A DNA stretch of 64,000 nt from Oscillospiraceae bacterium (GCA_902792905.1 CADBBH010000002.1:1-64000), one strand, 5' to 3'. Positions 39,981 to 50,454 are shown, numbered from the stretch's first letter. Program-made: numbers and translations. Notes: generated by a model not told the origin, from the letters alone.

Positions 39981-42900
39981 ATGAAAAAGGCAAAACAAGT
40001 TCTTTCACTTGTTCTGGCTGCAATCATGGTTATGGGCATCGGTATTCCGACCGCCTTTGCAAAAACCAGAGATAATAACTATGAAGTAGCCAACATGTAT
40101 CCGGAATCATATTCCGACGGCGTCTCGAAGTACAGGTTCACAGCCGAGCAGGGTGCCGGCTATGTCCTTGACCTTCTTGACAACCTTCTCTATGAAGCGG
40201 CTCTCGACTTAAGCAAGGAACCGGTATTTAATCAGTATTCGGTAAAAGTATATCTAGAAGCTGATTTAACCAGCATAGACACCGCTATGTATTTCCTTTA
40301 TAATTTACTTTATGCCATTCAGCATGACAGCGATTATATCAGAAATGTAGCGGATATTACGGTTTTAGGCGGTCTAGGCGTAACAGGCCTTGCGGGCAAA
40401 ATCGTTACCGGCATGGATCTCGGCGATATCAAGAGCCTTAACGGCGATGACCTTGCCGTCAACGGCAACATTGTCTATCGTAACGTCAACTATTCGGGCG
40501 ATAAAGTCGCACAGACCGATATGCAGGTCCTTATGACCCTTATCAAATTCCTCGACAGAAACAAGAATACTCTCGCAAAGATTACCAACGGTTCAATCGG
40601 CTTCGGTACTCTTGACGGAGCTATCAAGGGCATTAAAAACGTCGGCCCCATCCTTCAGGATCTCCCGAGCTTCCTGAAGAAACTTCTCTATCAGAAGCTC
40701 GTCAACAGCGATTTTGATACCGACGGCGCTCTTCCCTCCGGTGTAACTGTTGACTCGGATCTCCAGAATATCGTCAACTGGGCGCTTGTTACCGGTACCG
40801 GTACAGAGGCTGCCGACGGCGGCAAGTCGGTTCTCGGCGAGAATTTTGAGGCATTCCTTCCCGATATCGGCAATTATCCCGGCGGAGCGAGCCTCGGAGC
40901 CGAAGCCATTACGGTTGACAGAAACGGCGACGGTCAGCCCGATGCCGGCGCAAAGATGAACTTCTATCAGCTCGTCAACAATGCCATCAACGCTCTTCTG
41001 AGCGGCTTCGTTTCCGACAAGCTCGAGGATCTGCTTATCGATCTTCTCGATATCGATCCCTCCGTCAATGACGGCAAGGGCGACACCGCAATCATGCAGG
41101 ATATGATTTTCACCGCCATCACCGGCGCTATCGAAGGTCTCTGCGTTGCGAACGGCGCTCCCGCCATCACATACAATTCCGATGAAGAAACATATCCCAT
41201 CCCCAAGATTGAGAAACTTCTTCACTGGTTCTTCGTTGAAGGCGGTCTTTCAACATTCGTAAAGATTTCCTACAGCGGCATTCAGCTTACAGACAACTTC
41301 ATGTCCCTTCTCAACGATATTGCGCGTGCGCTTCCCGGCCTCTTCCCGCTCTTCGGTTTCGAAGTTCCCGAAGGACTTACCTACACCAACGAAGAGATGA
41401 ATGAGAAGTGGGTTGACAAGACCGGCGACGATATTTATCTTACCTACTACGGTCAGAAAGTTCAGGGCACGGTAGAAGAAGAAGCTGAGCAGCTCTATAA
41501 GCATGTCAATGAGACCACAGGTAATGTTTACTACACCTTCAAGAGCAACGGTGCAGTAGCAAACACCACCGATGACGGTCAGAGCGACTATATCAACCCC
41601 GATTTCATTAGACCCAAGTATGTTCTCTCCAATCAGAATATCTACGCAGCTCTCGTCAAGATTCTCCTCAACCACTTTGTTGACGGCTGCTACTTCAATA
41701 AAGATGCGGATACCATCCCGATGGTCGGCGCTTATGCTCTTGCATCTCTCGCGGCTCAGTATATCCCCGAGAACAATTACTTCGATCGTCTCGATGCCGC
41801 TATGGCTCAGCTTAAGGGAGAGCCCTATATCCCGAAAGTCGGCCAGAACGTTACTCCTCTTCCCTTCACCGAGACCATCACAATTCCTTCGGTGAACGGT
41901 CAGAATTCAAAGGAAGTCACAATCCCCAGAGCAGCTATGGATATCGGCGCTTCACTCGGCGCGTACTTCCTCTCCGGCTGGCAGGATTTCGAGCAGGGTC
42001 TCGGATTCAAGCTTGAAACCGATACAAGCTTTGAAGTATTCGCAATGGAATTCCTTACCTGGGCTGTCGCAACCTATATGCCCATATTCGCGGGCAAGTG
42101 GGATCCCGGCTCAATGCAGTTCGTCAACAATGATGACGGTTCAGCCGGTACATGGAAGAACACATTCAACAGTGCTCTCACAACCTTCAGAACCGCCCTC
42201 AACAATCATCCTTCAACAGGTACTGCAATCAACAGAATCAGCAATATTCCTACTTCAGAAATCAGAAACGCGCTCTATACTCTTTTAAATAATACATTAT
42301 TTGTACTTATTCCTTACAACTGGCTTCCCGATTGGGTTGCGGATTACGGCGCATCGGGTCTTATCAATGAGTGGCTCGGACAGAGTCTCTGCACACTTGA
42401 CCTTCAGAGGATTGTTTCACTCTTCGGCGTCAACACCACAGGCGAGCTCAACAACTCTGTCACAAAGGTTGTTATCAACCTTGTTGACCGTGTTCTCGGT
42501 ACGGTATTCGGCGGCAACCCGCTGCTTCCTCCCGTATCCAACAGAACAGTCTACTCGGCTTCCACAACCCTCACAAATCTTGAGAGTCTTATCGGAACCA
42601 CTCAGAGCACTCCGCTGTATGATCTCCTTATCAAGCTCCTTACATATCTCAAGTCTTACGGCCAGACACTCTGCAGCGTAATCTTCCCGCTTCTTCTGAG
42701 CGGCGCTGTAAAGTCATATAAATACTATAATACCACAGCTCCCGGCGCACAGCAGATCAATTATATCGGCAACAATCAGATCGAGCTTGAAGATCTTCAG
42801 ACTTATCTTGATATCAACAATGCAGAAGCCGATATGAATGCGGCCGCGTTCTCAGGTCCCGTTTACTTCAATTCGGATGCGAAAGCGGCAGACGTTGCTT

Positions 42901-45269
42901 CCAAGATCGGCGTATCCTTCAATGCGGAGACCGACCACGAGACAATCGGCGGTTCCGTAAAATACAAGGTAGTATTCCCTGCCGAATACGGCAGAATGAG
43001 CCAGGCCGAAGCAGCAGCTGCTTATGTTGAAAACAGCTATGCGAAGCGCCTCACCGAGAACGGCAACAGAGTCTTTAAGCTCTATGTCAAGGATAACTAC
43101 AGAACAGGTACTGCAACCGAAACCACCACCGATATCGAAGTAGTAGACGGTGTCGTAAAAGAGAGACAGTATAACTATACCGGCATTCATTCGATTACCG
43201 CAAACAAGAGCGGCAATGATTATCAGACCGGCAGCAAGGGCGAGGTAGTATTCCCCGCCGGTTACAGAACCTCCGCAAGAGAAGACTTCAGAGCATTCCA
43301 GGTATTCTATACCAACCGTTACTTCAACGCAGTTGAGGATGCCGAAGAATTCATCGGCGAATTCAACACCTACGCTCACAGCACTCTTTCCGATGCTTAC
43401 GGCGCATGGCTCATGTACTTCGTAAAGATGCAGCTCAGAGCGGCCGGACAGCTCAGCGATAATGTTGCCACACCCGGCGAGAAGACACCTTATCCGTTCT
43501 ATATCACCGGTAACGAAAGCTCGGCTGAAAGCTATATTGGTCCCCAGGTCGCGAATTATAATGCCGACACTGTCTGGAACACCAGAACAACCAAGTCTTA
43601 TCCCTTCGCAAATAATAACGCATATAAAGTTGTTGCAGAAGCTCTTGCTTATGCGGACGCTACCGAAGAAGACGGCACCACTCACGATGTCACAATGGGC
43701 GTCGGCGATACTGAGGCAATAGTACGCCTTGCTCTCGGCAACAATACATTCACCATCACCGGCAAGGATGAAGCAGGCATAGCAGCGGCATGGGCAGCGC
43801 TCAGCACCGCAAACCGCAGCGCTATCAACACCCTCTGCAACGGCCTCGGAATCACCTTCGACAGTGAAAACAATAAGATTACCAGAAAGTCCTTCAAACT
43901 CTTCGGCGCATCGCTCAACGGAAAGAACGCGTTCGGCAACTGGTATGATGACAGCAACAGCGGAACTCCCATTTCGCTTAAGCCCATCTCTTCCTATACT
44001 CCCGGCGCAGAGAATGCCGACGAAGTCAAGAATGAGATTCAGAAGGCATACATTGAATTCGCGAAGACAGCCAGAGAGTACAACGATCGTCTCAACGACT
44101 ACTATGACAACCTCTCCTGGAGAATTGCAAACCGTGAGGCAGCTCTTGAGGGTAATGAGACTGATATCACTTCTCTTCAGTGGGTACTTGCTTATACTCA
44201 GGAAAGCTGGAAGAGCAGCGTAACCAATAAGCGCAACCAGAAGAAGAACTCCTTCGGTACCTGGACCACCGCTTACACCGCAAAGACATACGATGAGTTC
44301 CAGAGAGCTTATGAATACGGCCAGGCGCTCATTACAGCGCGTTCGAACGGCGCTCATATCCTTCAGTCGCTCATCACAGAAGCTTACAAGGCAATTCTCA
44401 AGGCATACTACAACCTTAAAGATTTCGATGCCAAGCCCGACTGGACAACACTCTATCAGCTTATAGAGATGGCCAGAGCCATCATCAACGGCCCGCTCGG
44501 CATAGGTCCTGAGGTTGACAGAGATGTCGGTTATACTACAGAAACACTCAATAACCTTGTTGCGGCTCTTCAGGTTGCTGAAACCTTCTATAACAACAAC
44601 CAGGGGCAGGATGTTGAATTCCAGGATAATATCGATGAAGAAGCCACCATCCTTAACGCGGTTATCGGAGCCCTTGACTTCCCCGAGGGAATCACTCCCG
44701 GCGCAATCAAGGATCCCAGCCCGGATAACGATTCAAACCTTGACATTCTCGGAGCTATCGGTAATACCGATTGTATATGGACAAAGACCGGCGACAACAG
44801 ATCTTACAGAGTAATCCTCGGTATGGAGGAAGGCGTCAACTTCACCGACAGTGAAGGCACAATGCCCATGTACGGCGACAACAATAAGGTATTCGTATCC
44901 AGCGGTTTTACCGAGAACGGCAGATCGAACGACTTCAATGCGGTTAAAGGTCAATACGGCGGCGGCACCGGCTCCTATCTTGTAGGCCGTGTCAACTACG
45001 CTGAAGCATTCAGATATTATGCAGTTCTTATCGGCGACGTTAACGGCGATGCCAGAATCGACTCCGCCGACAAGACCATAATCAATATGATTGTTACAAA
45101 CCAGAGCGAAGCTGAGCTTGAGCCCTTTATCGGAGTTGCAGCTGACGTTAACCGCGACGGTCATGTAACCGCAGACGATGCCGCAATCATAGGCCAGAAG
45201 GTCAACCATATCGCCGGAGTTGAGATTAGTCAGGCAGCAACGGCTGATACTGCAACCTGGTTCAATTAA
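39981..45269 (+). CDS. Giant secreted protein with C-terminal dockerin-like module
   Basis: A 1762-residue exported protein. A signal peptide (MKKAKQVLSLVLAAIMVMG...AFA) is followed by about 1650 residues I cannot assign: mixed helical segments rich in N, D and T, many short aromatic motifs, no catalytic signature. The last 90 residues hold two calcium-loop repeats, DVNGDARIDSADKTIINM and DVNRDGHVTADDAAIIGQKV, the layout of a type I dockerin. It would dock on a cohesin scaffold or surface protein outside the cell. ATG 39981 has GGAGGTG upstream; the in-frame ATG at 39933 lies before it. Codon use is as biased as in the PFOR gene, suggesting high expression. No cohesin gene is in the window. 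Confidence 0.78.
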   Translation: MKKAKQVLSLVLAAIMVMGIGIPTAFAKTRDNNYEVANMYPESYSDGVSKYRFTAEQGAGYVLDLLDNLLYEAALDLSKEPVFNQYSVKVYLEADLTSIDTAMYFLYNLLYAIQHDSDYIRNVADITVLGGLGVTGLAGKIVTGMDLGDIKSLNGDDLAVNGNIVYRNVNYSGDKVAQTDMQVLMTLIKFLDRNKNTLAKITNGSIGFGTLDGAIKGIKNVGPILQDLPSFLKKLLYQKLVNSDFDTDGALPSGVTVDSDLQNIVNWALVTGTGTEAADGGKSVLGENFEAFLPDIGNYPGGASLGAEAITVDRNGDGQPDAGAKMNFYQLVNNAINALLSGFVSDKLEDLLIDLLDIDPSVNDGKGDTAIMQDMIFTAITGAIEGLCVANGAPAITYNSDEETYPIPKIEKLLHWFFVEGGLSTFVKISYSGIQLTDNFMSLLNDIARALPGLFPLFGFEVPEGLTYTNEEMNEKWVDKTGDDIYLTYYGQKVQGTVEEEAEQLYKHVNETTGNVYYTFKSNGAVANTTDDGQSDYINPDFIRPKYVLSNQNIYAALVKILLNHFVDGCYFNKDADTIPMVGAYALASLAAQYIPENNYFDRLDAAMAQLKGEPYIPKVGQNVTPLPFTETITIPSVNGQNSKEVTIPRAAMDIGASLGAYFLSGWQDFEQGLGFKLETDTSFEVFAMEFLTWAVATYMPIFAGKWDPGSMQFVNNDDGSAGTWKNTFNSALTTFRTALNNHPSTGTAINRISNIPTSEIRNALYTLLNNTLFVLIPYNWLPDWVADYGASGLINEWLGQSLCTLDLQRIVSLFGVNTTGELNNSVTKVVINLVDRVLGTVFGGNPLLPPVSNRTVYSASTTLTNLESLIGTTQSTPLYDLLIKLLTYLKSYGQTLCSVIFPLLLSGAVKSYKYYNTTAPGAQQINYIGNNQIELEDLQTYLDINNAEADMNAAAFSGPVYFNSDAKAADVASKIGVSFNAETDHETIGGSVKYKVVFPAEYGRMSQAEAAAAYVENSYAKRLTENGNRVFKLYVKDNYRTGTATETTTDIEVVDGVVKERQYNYTGIHSITANKSGNDYQTGSKGEVVFPAGYRTSAREDFRAFQVFYTNRYFNAVEDAEEFIGEFNTYAHSTLSDAYGAWLMYFVKMQLRAAGQLSDNVATPGEKTPYPFYITGNESSAESYIGPQVANYNADTVWNTRTTKSYPFANNNAYKVVAEALAYADATEEDGTTHDVTMGVGDTEAIVRLALGNNTFTITGKDEAGIAAAWAALSTANRSAINTLCNGLGITFDSENNKITRKSFKLFGASLNGKNAFGNWYDDSNSGTPISLKPISSYTPGAENADEVKNEIQKAYIEFAKTAREYNDRLNDYYDNLSWRIANREAALEGNETDITSLQWVLAYTQESWKSSVTNKRNQKKNSFGTWTTAYTAKTYDEFQRAYEYGQALITARSNGAHILQSLITEAYKAILKAYYNLKDFDAKPDWTTLYQLIEMARAIINGPLGIGPEVDRDVGYTTETLNNLVAALQVAETFYNNNQGQDVEFQDNIDEEATILNAVIGALDFPEGITPGAIKDPSPDNDSNLDILGAIGNTDCIWTKTGDNRSYRVILGMEEGVNFTDSEGTMPMYGDNNKVFVSSGFTENGRSNDFNAVKGQYGGGTGSYLVGRVNYAEAFRYYAVLIGDVNGDARIDSADKTIINMIVTNQSEAELEPFIGVAADVNRDGHVTADDAAIIGQKVNHIAGVEISQAATADTATWFN

Positions 45270-45316
45270 TCAACCGGCAGACAGAGACTTATAAAACCTA
45301 ACGGCTGAATAAAAAT

Positions 45317-45357
45317 CCCGCCCCTGTTCACAGGGGCGGGTAAATTTATGTTTTTTT
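45317..45357 (+). terminator. Terminator after the first dockerin-like giant
   Basis: CCCGCCCCTG (45317-45326), TTCA, CAGGGGCGGG (45331-45340), then an AT-rich stretch ending in seven T. Confidence 0.8.
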
Positions 45358-45466
45358 ACAAAAGATTTTCATACAGGGAGTCTACAATTGGAACAGATAT
45401 CAATTGTAATTTAATATATCGGGTGATATAATTTATCCTGTTAAAGTTATTATCGGAGGAATAAAA

Positions 45467-46381
45467 ATGAAGCCCATCAAGACAACCTGGTTCGGAATTC
45501 AGAGAAAAATCATTGCGAATATGACCACCGAGGCCTGGCAGACAGTGCCCCATATCGGCTACAGCTATGAGCCCGAAGTAACAAAATTTATGGACGCGGT
45601 CAAGCGCCTCAACGCTTCGGGTAAATTTGAGAGCAAAATCACTGTCAATACCATTATGCTCAAGGCGATAACCGAGGGACTCAAATGCGCTCCCGAGCTT
45701 AACGCTCAGATTCACTTCGATCAGAAGAGAGTCAAGGGCTATGTTACCGAGTATGAAGATATTCACGCCTCCATGACCTGGGTGCTCCCGAATAACGAGA
45801 TGATGACCATCAATCTTCACGATATCGGCAGCAAGTCCCTCTCGGAGCTCAATGATTATATAAATGATACCGCCCGCAGAATTGCGAATACCAATCTCGA
45901 TGAGGTAATGTATTCCATCTCATTTGACGATACGATTCAGAAGCTCAAAAAGGGGCATGTTCTCAAGGCTGTAAACCGACTCATCGGCGCGAAATTCGGA
46001 AAGCACAAGGTCGAAACTCTCAAGGGCAAAGCCAAGAAGGAGTATTATCAGATTCCCGAGACCGACCGCCTCACTAAAGAGGATATCCGTCAGGGAACGG
46101 TCTGTATTTCGAATATCGGCTCAACGACCAGAGGAATTCACGGCCGCTGCACTATGCTCGCAATCATTCCGCCCGAGGTTTTCGTTCTCTGTATGAGCTC
46201 GGTCCAGAAGCAGCCCGTTGTTGTTCTGGATGAAAACGGAAATGATATAGTAGTTCCCGGAAACGTAATGCCGATGCAGCTTGTTTTCGACCACAGAGCG
46301 CTCGATTTCGGCAAGCTTATTCCGTTCATCAAGCGTCTTGAAGGTATATTCGAAAATCCGGACGAGATTTTCAATTGGTAA
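45467..46381 (+). CDS. E2-like acyltransferase catalytic domain protein without lipoyl domain
   Basis: A 304-residue protein resembling the catalytic domain of 2-oxoacid dehydrogenase E2/chloramphenicol acetyltransferases: RKIIANMTTEAWQTVPHIGYSYE at the start and VFDHRALDFGKLIPFIKRLE near the end. The active-site motif HxxxDG appears as HRALDF, so the catalytic His is kept but Gly is replaced by Phe. There is no lipoyl or subunit-binding domain, and no E1 or E3 gene nearby, so it is not part of a normal dehydrogenase complex. It may acylate a different acceptor. It has its own GGAGGA site and ends at a shared terminator with the convergent MATE gene. Confidence 0.78.
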   Translation: MKPIKTTWFGIQRKIIANMTTEAWQTVPHIGYSYEPEVTKFMDAVKRLNASGKFESKITVNTIMLKAITEGLKCAPELNAQIHFDQKRVKGYVTEYEDIHASMTWVLPNNEMMTINLHDIGSKSLSELNDYINDTARRIANTNLDEVMYSISFDDTIQKLKKGHVLKAVNRLIGAKFGKHKVETLKGKAKKEYYQIPETDRLTKEDIRQGTVCISNIGSTTRGIHGRCTMLAIIPPEVFVLCMSSVQKQPVVVLDENGNDIVVPGNVMPMQLVFDHRALDFGKLIPFIKRLEGIFENPDEIFNW

Positions 46382-46401
46382 AAAGATTCAGCCATAAAAA
46401 C

Positions 46402-46427
46402 AACCCGCCCTAAGGCGGGTTTTATTA
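46402..46427. terminator. Bidirectional terminator between the E2-like and MATE genes
   Basis: AACCCGCC, CTAA, GGCGGGTT (46402-46421), with TTTATTATT after it on the plus strand and an A/T-rich tail on the minus strand. Confidence 0.85.
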
Positions 46428-47813
46428 TTATACTGCCTGTGCGGATAAGCTTTCCTGTCGGTCTTCCTGCTTCTTTGCCATGATTTTTTTGATTATCACG
46501 TAGCAGATGACCTGCATAATGCAGGTGAAGAGCCAGGAGACAGGGTAATTGACGAAGAGAAAACGCATGGTTCTGTGAAGCGGAAAAACGAAGTAAATCC
46601 AGAGAATTCTGCTGCCGACCGTGCCGACTATTGAAAGAATCATCGGAACGCTTGAATAGCCGAGCCCGCGCATTGCGCCCGGCAGGCAGTCCATATAACC
46701 GCAGAGAAAATATGTCAGCGTGGTCAGGCTGAGCACTTCCATTCCGTAGTTTATAACGGTTTTGTCGGTTGAGTATATGCCGATTATCATCGGCCCGAAG
46801 AAGTACGCAATCGCACCGATTCCAAGGCAGAACAGCGTTTCCAGTATCAGCGAATCTTTCAGGACGCGCGGCAGGCGCTCATATTTCCTCGCGCCCAGGT
46901 TCTGGCTGGTGAAAGTCATACATCCCTGCGTAATCGCGTTTGCAGCCGCATATATGAATCCGAAAATGTTGTGAGCGGCGGTGTAACCCGCCATGGCGTA
47001 TTCGCCGAAGGAATTGACGCTGGACTGAAGCAGCACGTTTGAAAAATTGATAGCCGCTGCCTGAATTCCGGCAGGGAGTCCGATAGAGACAATGCTTTTG
47101 AGAATACTCCAATCAATCCCGAGGCGTGAGAAATGCAGACGGTATTCCTCGGGGCATTTGCGAAGGGTGATTATTACAAGAGCGCACGAGAGCGCCTGTG
47201 AGATGACGGTTGCAATCGCAACCCCGGCAACGCCCATTGAAAATACGATTACAAACAGCATATTCAGAGCAGCGTTCAGAATTCCGGAAACAACCAGAAA
47301 AACCATCGGCCGCTTGGTATCGCCTACAGCTCGCAGAATTGCCGCGCCAAAGTTATATACCATAAAGAGGGGAGTGCCGAGAAAATAGATACGCATATAG
47401 AGGACCGATAAATCTATTATGCCCGCGGGCGTATCCATAAGCGCAAGAATCTTTCGTGCAAAGCAGAATCCGGCAAAAAGAGCGGCGAATCCGGCAATTA
47501 CTGCGGCGGTTATGGCCGTGTGAACTACGCGGTTCATCTTCTCATAGTTGTTCTGAGCAAAGTATCTTGCCGCACATACATTTGCGCCCAGGGAAACGCC
47601 GACAAAAACGTTCACGAAGAGATAAATCAGCGCAGTTGTCGCGCCGACAGCCGCAAGCGAATCGTGCCCCGCGAAGCGCCCGACTACGATTAAATCAACC
47701 GCGTTGAACAGCAGCTGAAGTATAGTCGAGAGCATGAGCGGTACGGCAAACGATACGATTTTCGGCATCAGCGGACCGTTGAGCATATCAATTTCATATC
47801 TGTTTCGCGCCAA
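46428..47813 (-). CDS. MATE-family efflux transporter
   Basis: A 461-residue membrane protein with about twelve hydrophobic helices. It begins IDMLNGPLMPKIVSFAVPLMLSTILQLLFNAVDLIVVGRFAG, the usual NorM/DinF-like MATE opening, and has the second-half repeat (LPAGIQAAAINFSNVLLQSSVNSFG). MATE proteins export cationic drugs or metabolites using sodium or proton gradients. The substrate cannot be told. It is a single gene between two terminators. Confidence 0.93.
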   Translation of the reverse strand: MARNRYEIDMLNGPLMPKIVSFAVPLMLSTILQLLFNAVDLIVVGRFAGHDSLAAVGATTALIYLFVNVFVGVSLGANVCAARYFAQNNYEKMNRVVHTAITAAVIAGFAALFAGFCFARKILALMDTPAGIIDLSVLYMRIYFLGTPLFMVYNFGAAILRAVGDTKRPMVFLVVSGILNAALNMLFVIVFSMGVAGVAIATVISQALSCALVIITLRKCPEEYRLHFSRLGIDWSILKSIVSIGLPAGIQAAAINFSNVLLQSSVNSFGEYAMAGYTAAHNIFGFIYAAANAITQGCMTFTSQNLGARKYERLPRVLKDSLILETLFCLGIGAIAYFFGPMIIGIYSTDKTVINYGMEVLSLTTLTYFLCGYMDCLPGAMRGLGYSSVPMILSIVGTVGSRILWIYFVFPLHRTMRFLFVNYPVSWLFTCIMQVICYVIIKKIMAKKQEDRQESLSAQAV

Positions 47814-47892
47814 TTTTATGCCTCTTTCTGCATTATTCTGTTTGTGATTATATCACAAAAATATTAGCAATGATATATCAAAAGTGCACAAG

Positions 47893-47920
47893 AAAAGCCC
47901 GCCTTAAGACGGGCTTTTTT
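47893..47920 (-). terminator. Terminator of the GH31 gene
   Basis: On the minus strand AAAGCCCG, TCTTAAGG, CGGGCTTTTC, followed by TTG; T-rich on both sides. Confidence 0.8.
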
Positions 47921-47935
47921 ATTATTGAAAGCTGA

Positions 47936-50287
47936 TCAGATTTCCTTCATTTTTTCGGCAATCGCAAGCTCGAGAGCTACGGGAAGACTGCTCTTCTGAA
48001 GGGCCGCGAGTATTTCATCTTTTGTCTTCGCTTTGCGAAGGTGTGTGATATACGGCTTCATTTTTGAGACGTTGCCTTTCTGCCAGCGGGACATAAGATT
48101 TACCAGCGTTTCCTTCGGCTCTTCCTTTTCGATTTCTCTGACGTCGTCGAGAGTGACCGTTATCTCTTCATCGGAATATTTCACAGTCACATCCTCGTTT
48201 GCCGTATCCCTGAAAATGATTCTGTATTCCCTTCCGCCGGGAATAACAGATTTATCGCCTTCAACGCGGATTTTAAGAGTGATTCTGTTTGCCTTTTCAT
48301 CGTAAGAATTCTCAAATACCGTCTTTGCGGTGTGTTCACCGAAATCGGTCTTGCCGTTATCCTCCCACATAGTGAACGATCCGTTGCCCTTGAATACGAG
48401 AATATCAAGCTTTTCGGGGTTTCCGGCGGAGTTGCCTTCGTCGGCGGAGAGGGGAATTACAGAGCCCGCCTTCGCGAGTACGGGTATGTCATAGAGCTCT
48501 CTGTTGAGGCAGAGCATCTGACTGCCCCTGTATTTCTGCAGAGTAAAAATATCGGTCCATTCGCCGTCCGGAATCCAGGCGCCGACCCTGCCGAACCCGA
48601 TTTTTTTATCGGTTTTGCTCGTAATCGGGCAGACGATGAGCTGCCTGCCGAACTGATACTGGTTCTTTACGATATAAGCGTTTTCCTCTTCGGGATAGTT
48701 ATAATACATCGGCTCGCAGATTGCCGTGCCGTTTTCGTGATATTCCCTGTCGAGAGAATATATATACGGAATCAGTTTATGCCTGAAACGCAGCCATTTC
48801 TTCGCGCTTTCACACACATCCTTACGGTATTTCCACGGCTCTTTGCCGAGAAACTCAAGATTGCTCGAATGCAGACGCAGAACGGGGGAGAATACGCCGA
48901 ACTGAATCCATCTGAGATAAAGCTCGTCATCGCGGTAGCCGAGCATATGACCGCCGATATCGTGACTCCACCAGCCATAGCCGGCGTTTGCCGCCGTTGC
49001 CGTGAAATAGGGCTGAAAATCGAGTGCCTGCCATCTGATGAACGTATCTCCGGAGAAGCCGAGCGGATAGCGGTGCGAACCCACCCCGCCGTAGCGCGAG
49101 AGAATCAGCGGTATATCGCCGTTTTCGGCGTTATCAAGATAATGATAATGATTCAGCGCAATCAGCGGATCGAGTCCCGGAACATCCCACTGCTTTCCCT
49201 GCTGCCAGTCAATCCACCAGAAATCCACGCCGTCCTTTTCGTACGGCTTATGAACAATGTCAAAATATGAGTTCCAGAATTTATCGTTTCCGCATTGGAA
49301 TTTTACGGGTTCGCCGCTCTTGGGGTTGATGCCGTTTGCCTCGGCCATGTCGGCATACATATCCTCAAATTTCCTTACGCCGTCCGCGGGATGAAGATTG
49401 AGAGTTACTTTGAGATTCCGCTTTTTGAGTTCTTTGAGGAAATCCTTATAATCGGGGAAAAGGTCTGTATTCCAGCTGTATCCGGTCCAGCCGCCGTCAT
49501 CTGCGCCGAATTTTTCTTTTACTTTTACCCAGTGCCAGTCCATATCGACTGTCGCGACGGTCAGCGGAATATTCTCTTTCTCAAATTTGTCCATAAGGGA
49601 GAGATATTCCTTATCCGTATAGGCGTGATACCTGCTCCACCATACGCCCAGTGCGAATCTCGGGACAAGCGGGGTGGGAGATGAAATCATGTAGAACGCC
49701 TGCATTGCGGCGCGGTAATCCTTGCCGTAGGCGAAAACATAATAGTCCTTTCCGCCCTCGCGCGCTTTTAATGAGCCGTCTTTATCTATCAGCACGCTTT
49801 TGCTGTCGTCATAGAGATAAACGCCCTTTTCGGTCAGAAAACCGTCGCCGAGCGGAACTTTGCCGAAGCCGCGGTCGAGTGTGCGCGCGGTCCCCTTGAG
49901 ATTCTTCTGCTCGCCGAATACAAGGATTTCGGTTTCTTCCTCTTCCTCTGCGTTATCTTTCTTGTCTTTTGCCTTCGCTTTTGCCGCCTCGCGCTCCGCC
50001 TCTTTTTTGCTGCCCTCGAGTATTATGCATGAGGGTACGCCTTTTTTGATTTCAAAGGTGATATCTTCGGTTGTTACAAGCAGATTTCTGCCCTCTTCCT
50101 CAACCTTGAATTCTCCTGCGGGAAATCTGCGGAACCAGACGGCATAGCTCGCGTCGTCCGTGAATTTACCGCTTTCCACGCGTATAAGACGCGATGTGAG
50201 ATAGGTGATTCTCACATCTTTATTCTGCCATATCTGGCTTTTATCGGCGAGTGGGTCGGTCTTTGCAATAAGCGATTCTTTAAGCAT
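47936..50287 (-). CDS. GH31 family alpha-glucosidase/xylosidase
   Basis: A 783-residue glycoside hydrolase. The GH31 nucleophile region reads GVDFWWIDWQQG (catalytic Asp in WWIDW), and the acid/base region is FSGDTFIRWQ. The approach segment PRFALGVWWSRYHAYTDKEYLSLMDKF and HDIGGHMLG are also typical. There is no signal peptide, so it acts inside the cell, presumably on imported oligosaccharides. A charged low-complexity insert (KAKAKDKKDNAEEEEETE) lies near residue 145. The C-terminal 60 residues (after the beta domain) form a helical extension of unknown role. It is a single-gene unit. Confidence 0.92.
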   Translation of the reverse strand: MLKESLIAKTDPLADKSQIWQNKDVRITYLTSRLIRVESGKFTDDASYAVWFRRFPAGEFKVEEEGRNLLVTTEDITFEIKKGVPSCIILEGSKKEAEREAAKAKAKDKKDNAEEEEETEILVFGEQKNLKGTARTLDRGFGKVPLGDGFLTEKGVYLYDDSKSVLIDKDGSLKAREGGKDYYVFAYGKDYRAAMQAFYMISSPTPLVPRFALGVWWSRYHAYTDKEYLSLMDKFEKENIPLTVATVDMDWHWVKVKEKFGADDGGWTGYSWNTDLFPDYKDFLKELKKRNLKVTLNLHPADGVRKFEDMYADMAEANGINPKSGEPVKFQCGNDKFWNSYFDIVHKPYEKDGVDFWWIDWQQGKQWDVPGLDPLIALNHYHYLDNAENGDIPLILSRYGGVGSHRYPLGFSGDTFIRWQALDFQPYFTATAANAGYGWWSHDIGGHMLGYRDDELYLRWIQFGVFSPVLRLHSSNLEFLGKEPWKYRKDVCESAKKWLRFRHKLIPYIYSLDREYHENGTAICEPMYYNYPEEENAYIVKNQYQFGRQLIVCPITSKTDKKIGFGRVGAWIPDGEWTDIFTLQKYRGSQMLCLNRELYDIPVLAKAGSVIPLSADEGNSAGNPEKLDILVFKGNGSFTMWEDNGKTDFGEHTAKTVFENSYDEKANRITLKIRVEGDKSVIPGGREYRIIFRDTANEDVTVKYSDEEITVTLDDVREIEKEEPKETLVNLMSRWQKGNVSKMKPYITHLRKAKTKDEILAALQKSSLPVALELAIAEKMKEI

Positions 50288-50425
50288 AGTATCACTCCCT
50301 GAAGGAATATATAACTATCATACCATATTATCCGGAAAATACAAATGCTTTTTATAAAAATACGGCCCGCGAGGTTACATATTTCAAGCAGATTGTATAC
50401 ATCGAATATATTTAATATATTATTA

Positions 50426-50454
50426 TTGAATTATTCTTACTTTATTGTTATAAT
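50426..50454 (+). promoter_or_regulatory. Promoter of the repeat/dockerin-like giant
   Basis: TTGAAT (50426-50431), 17 bp, TATAAT (50449-50454), about 80 bp before the start codon. Confidence 0.65.

Noticed and set aside
42852-44357. Long 501-codon open frame on the minus strand
   Set aside because: It lies wholly inside the well-supported dockerin-like giant gene, whose strong codon bias keeps the opposite frame open. No ribosome site or recognisable protein pattern.
48332-49270. 312-codon open frame on the plus strand
   Set aside because: Antisense to the GH31 gene, without ribosome site or motif.
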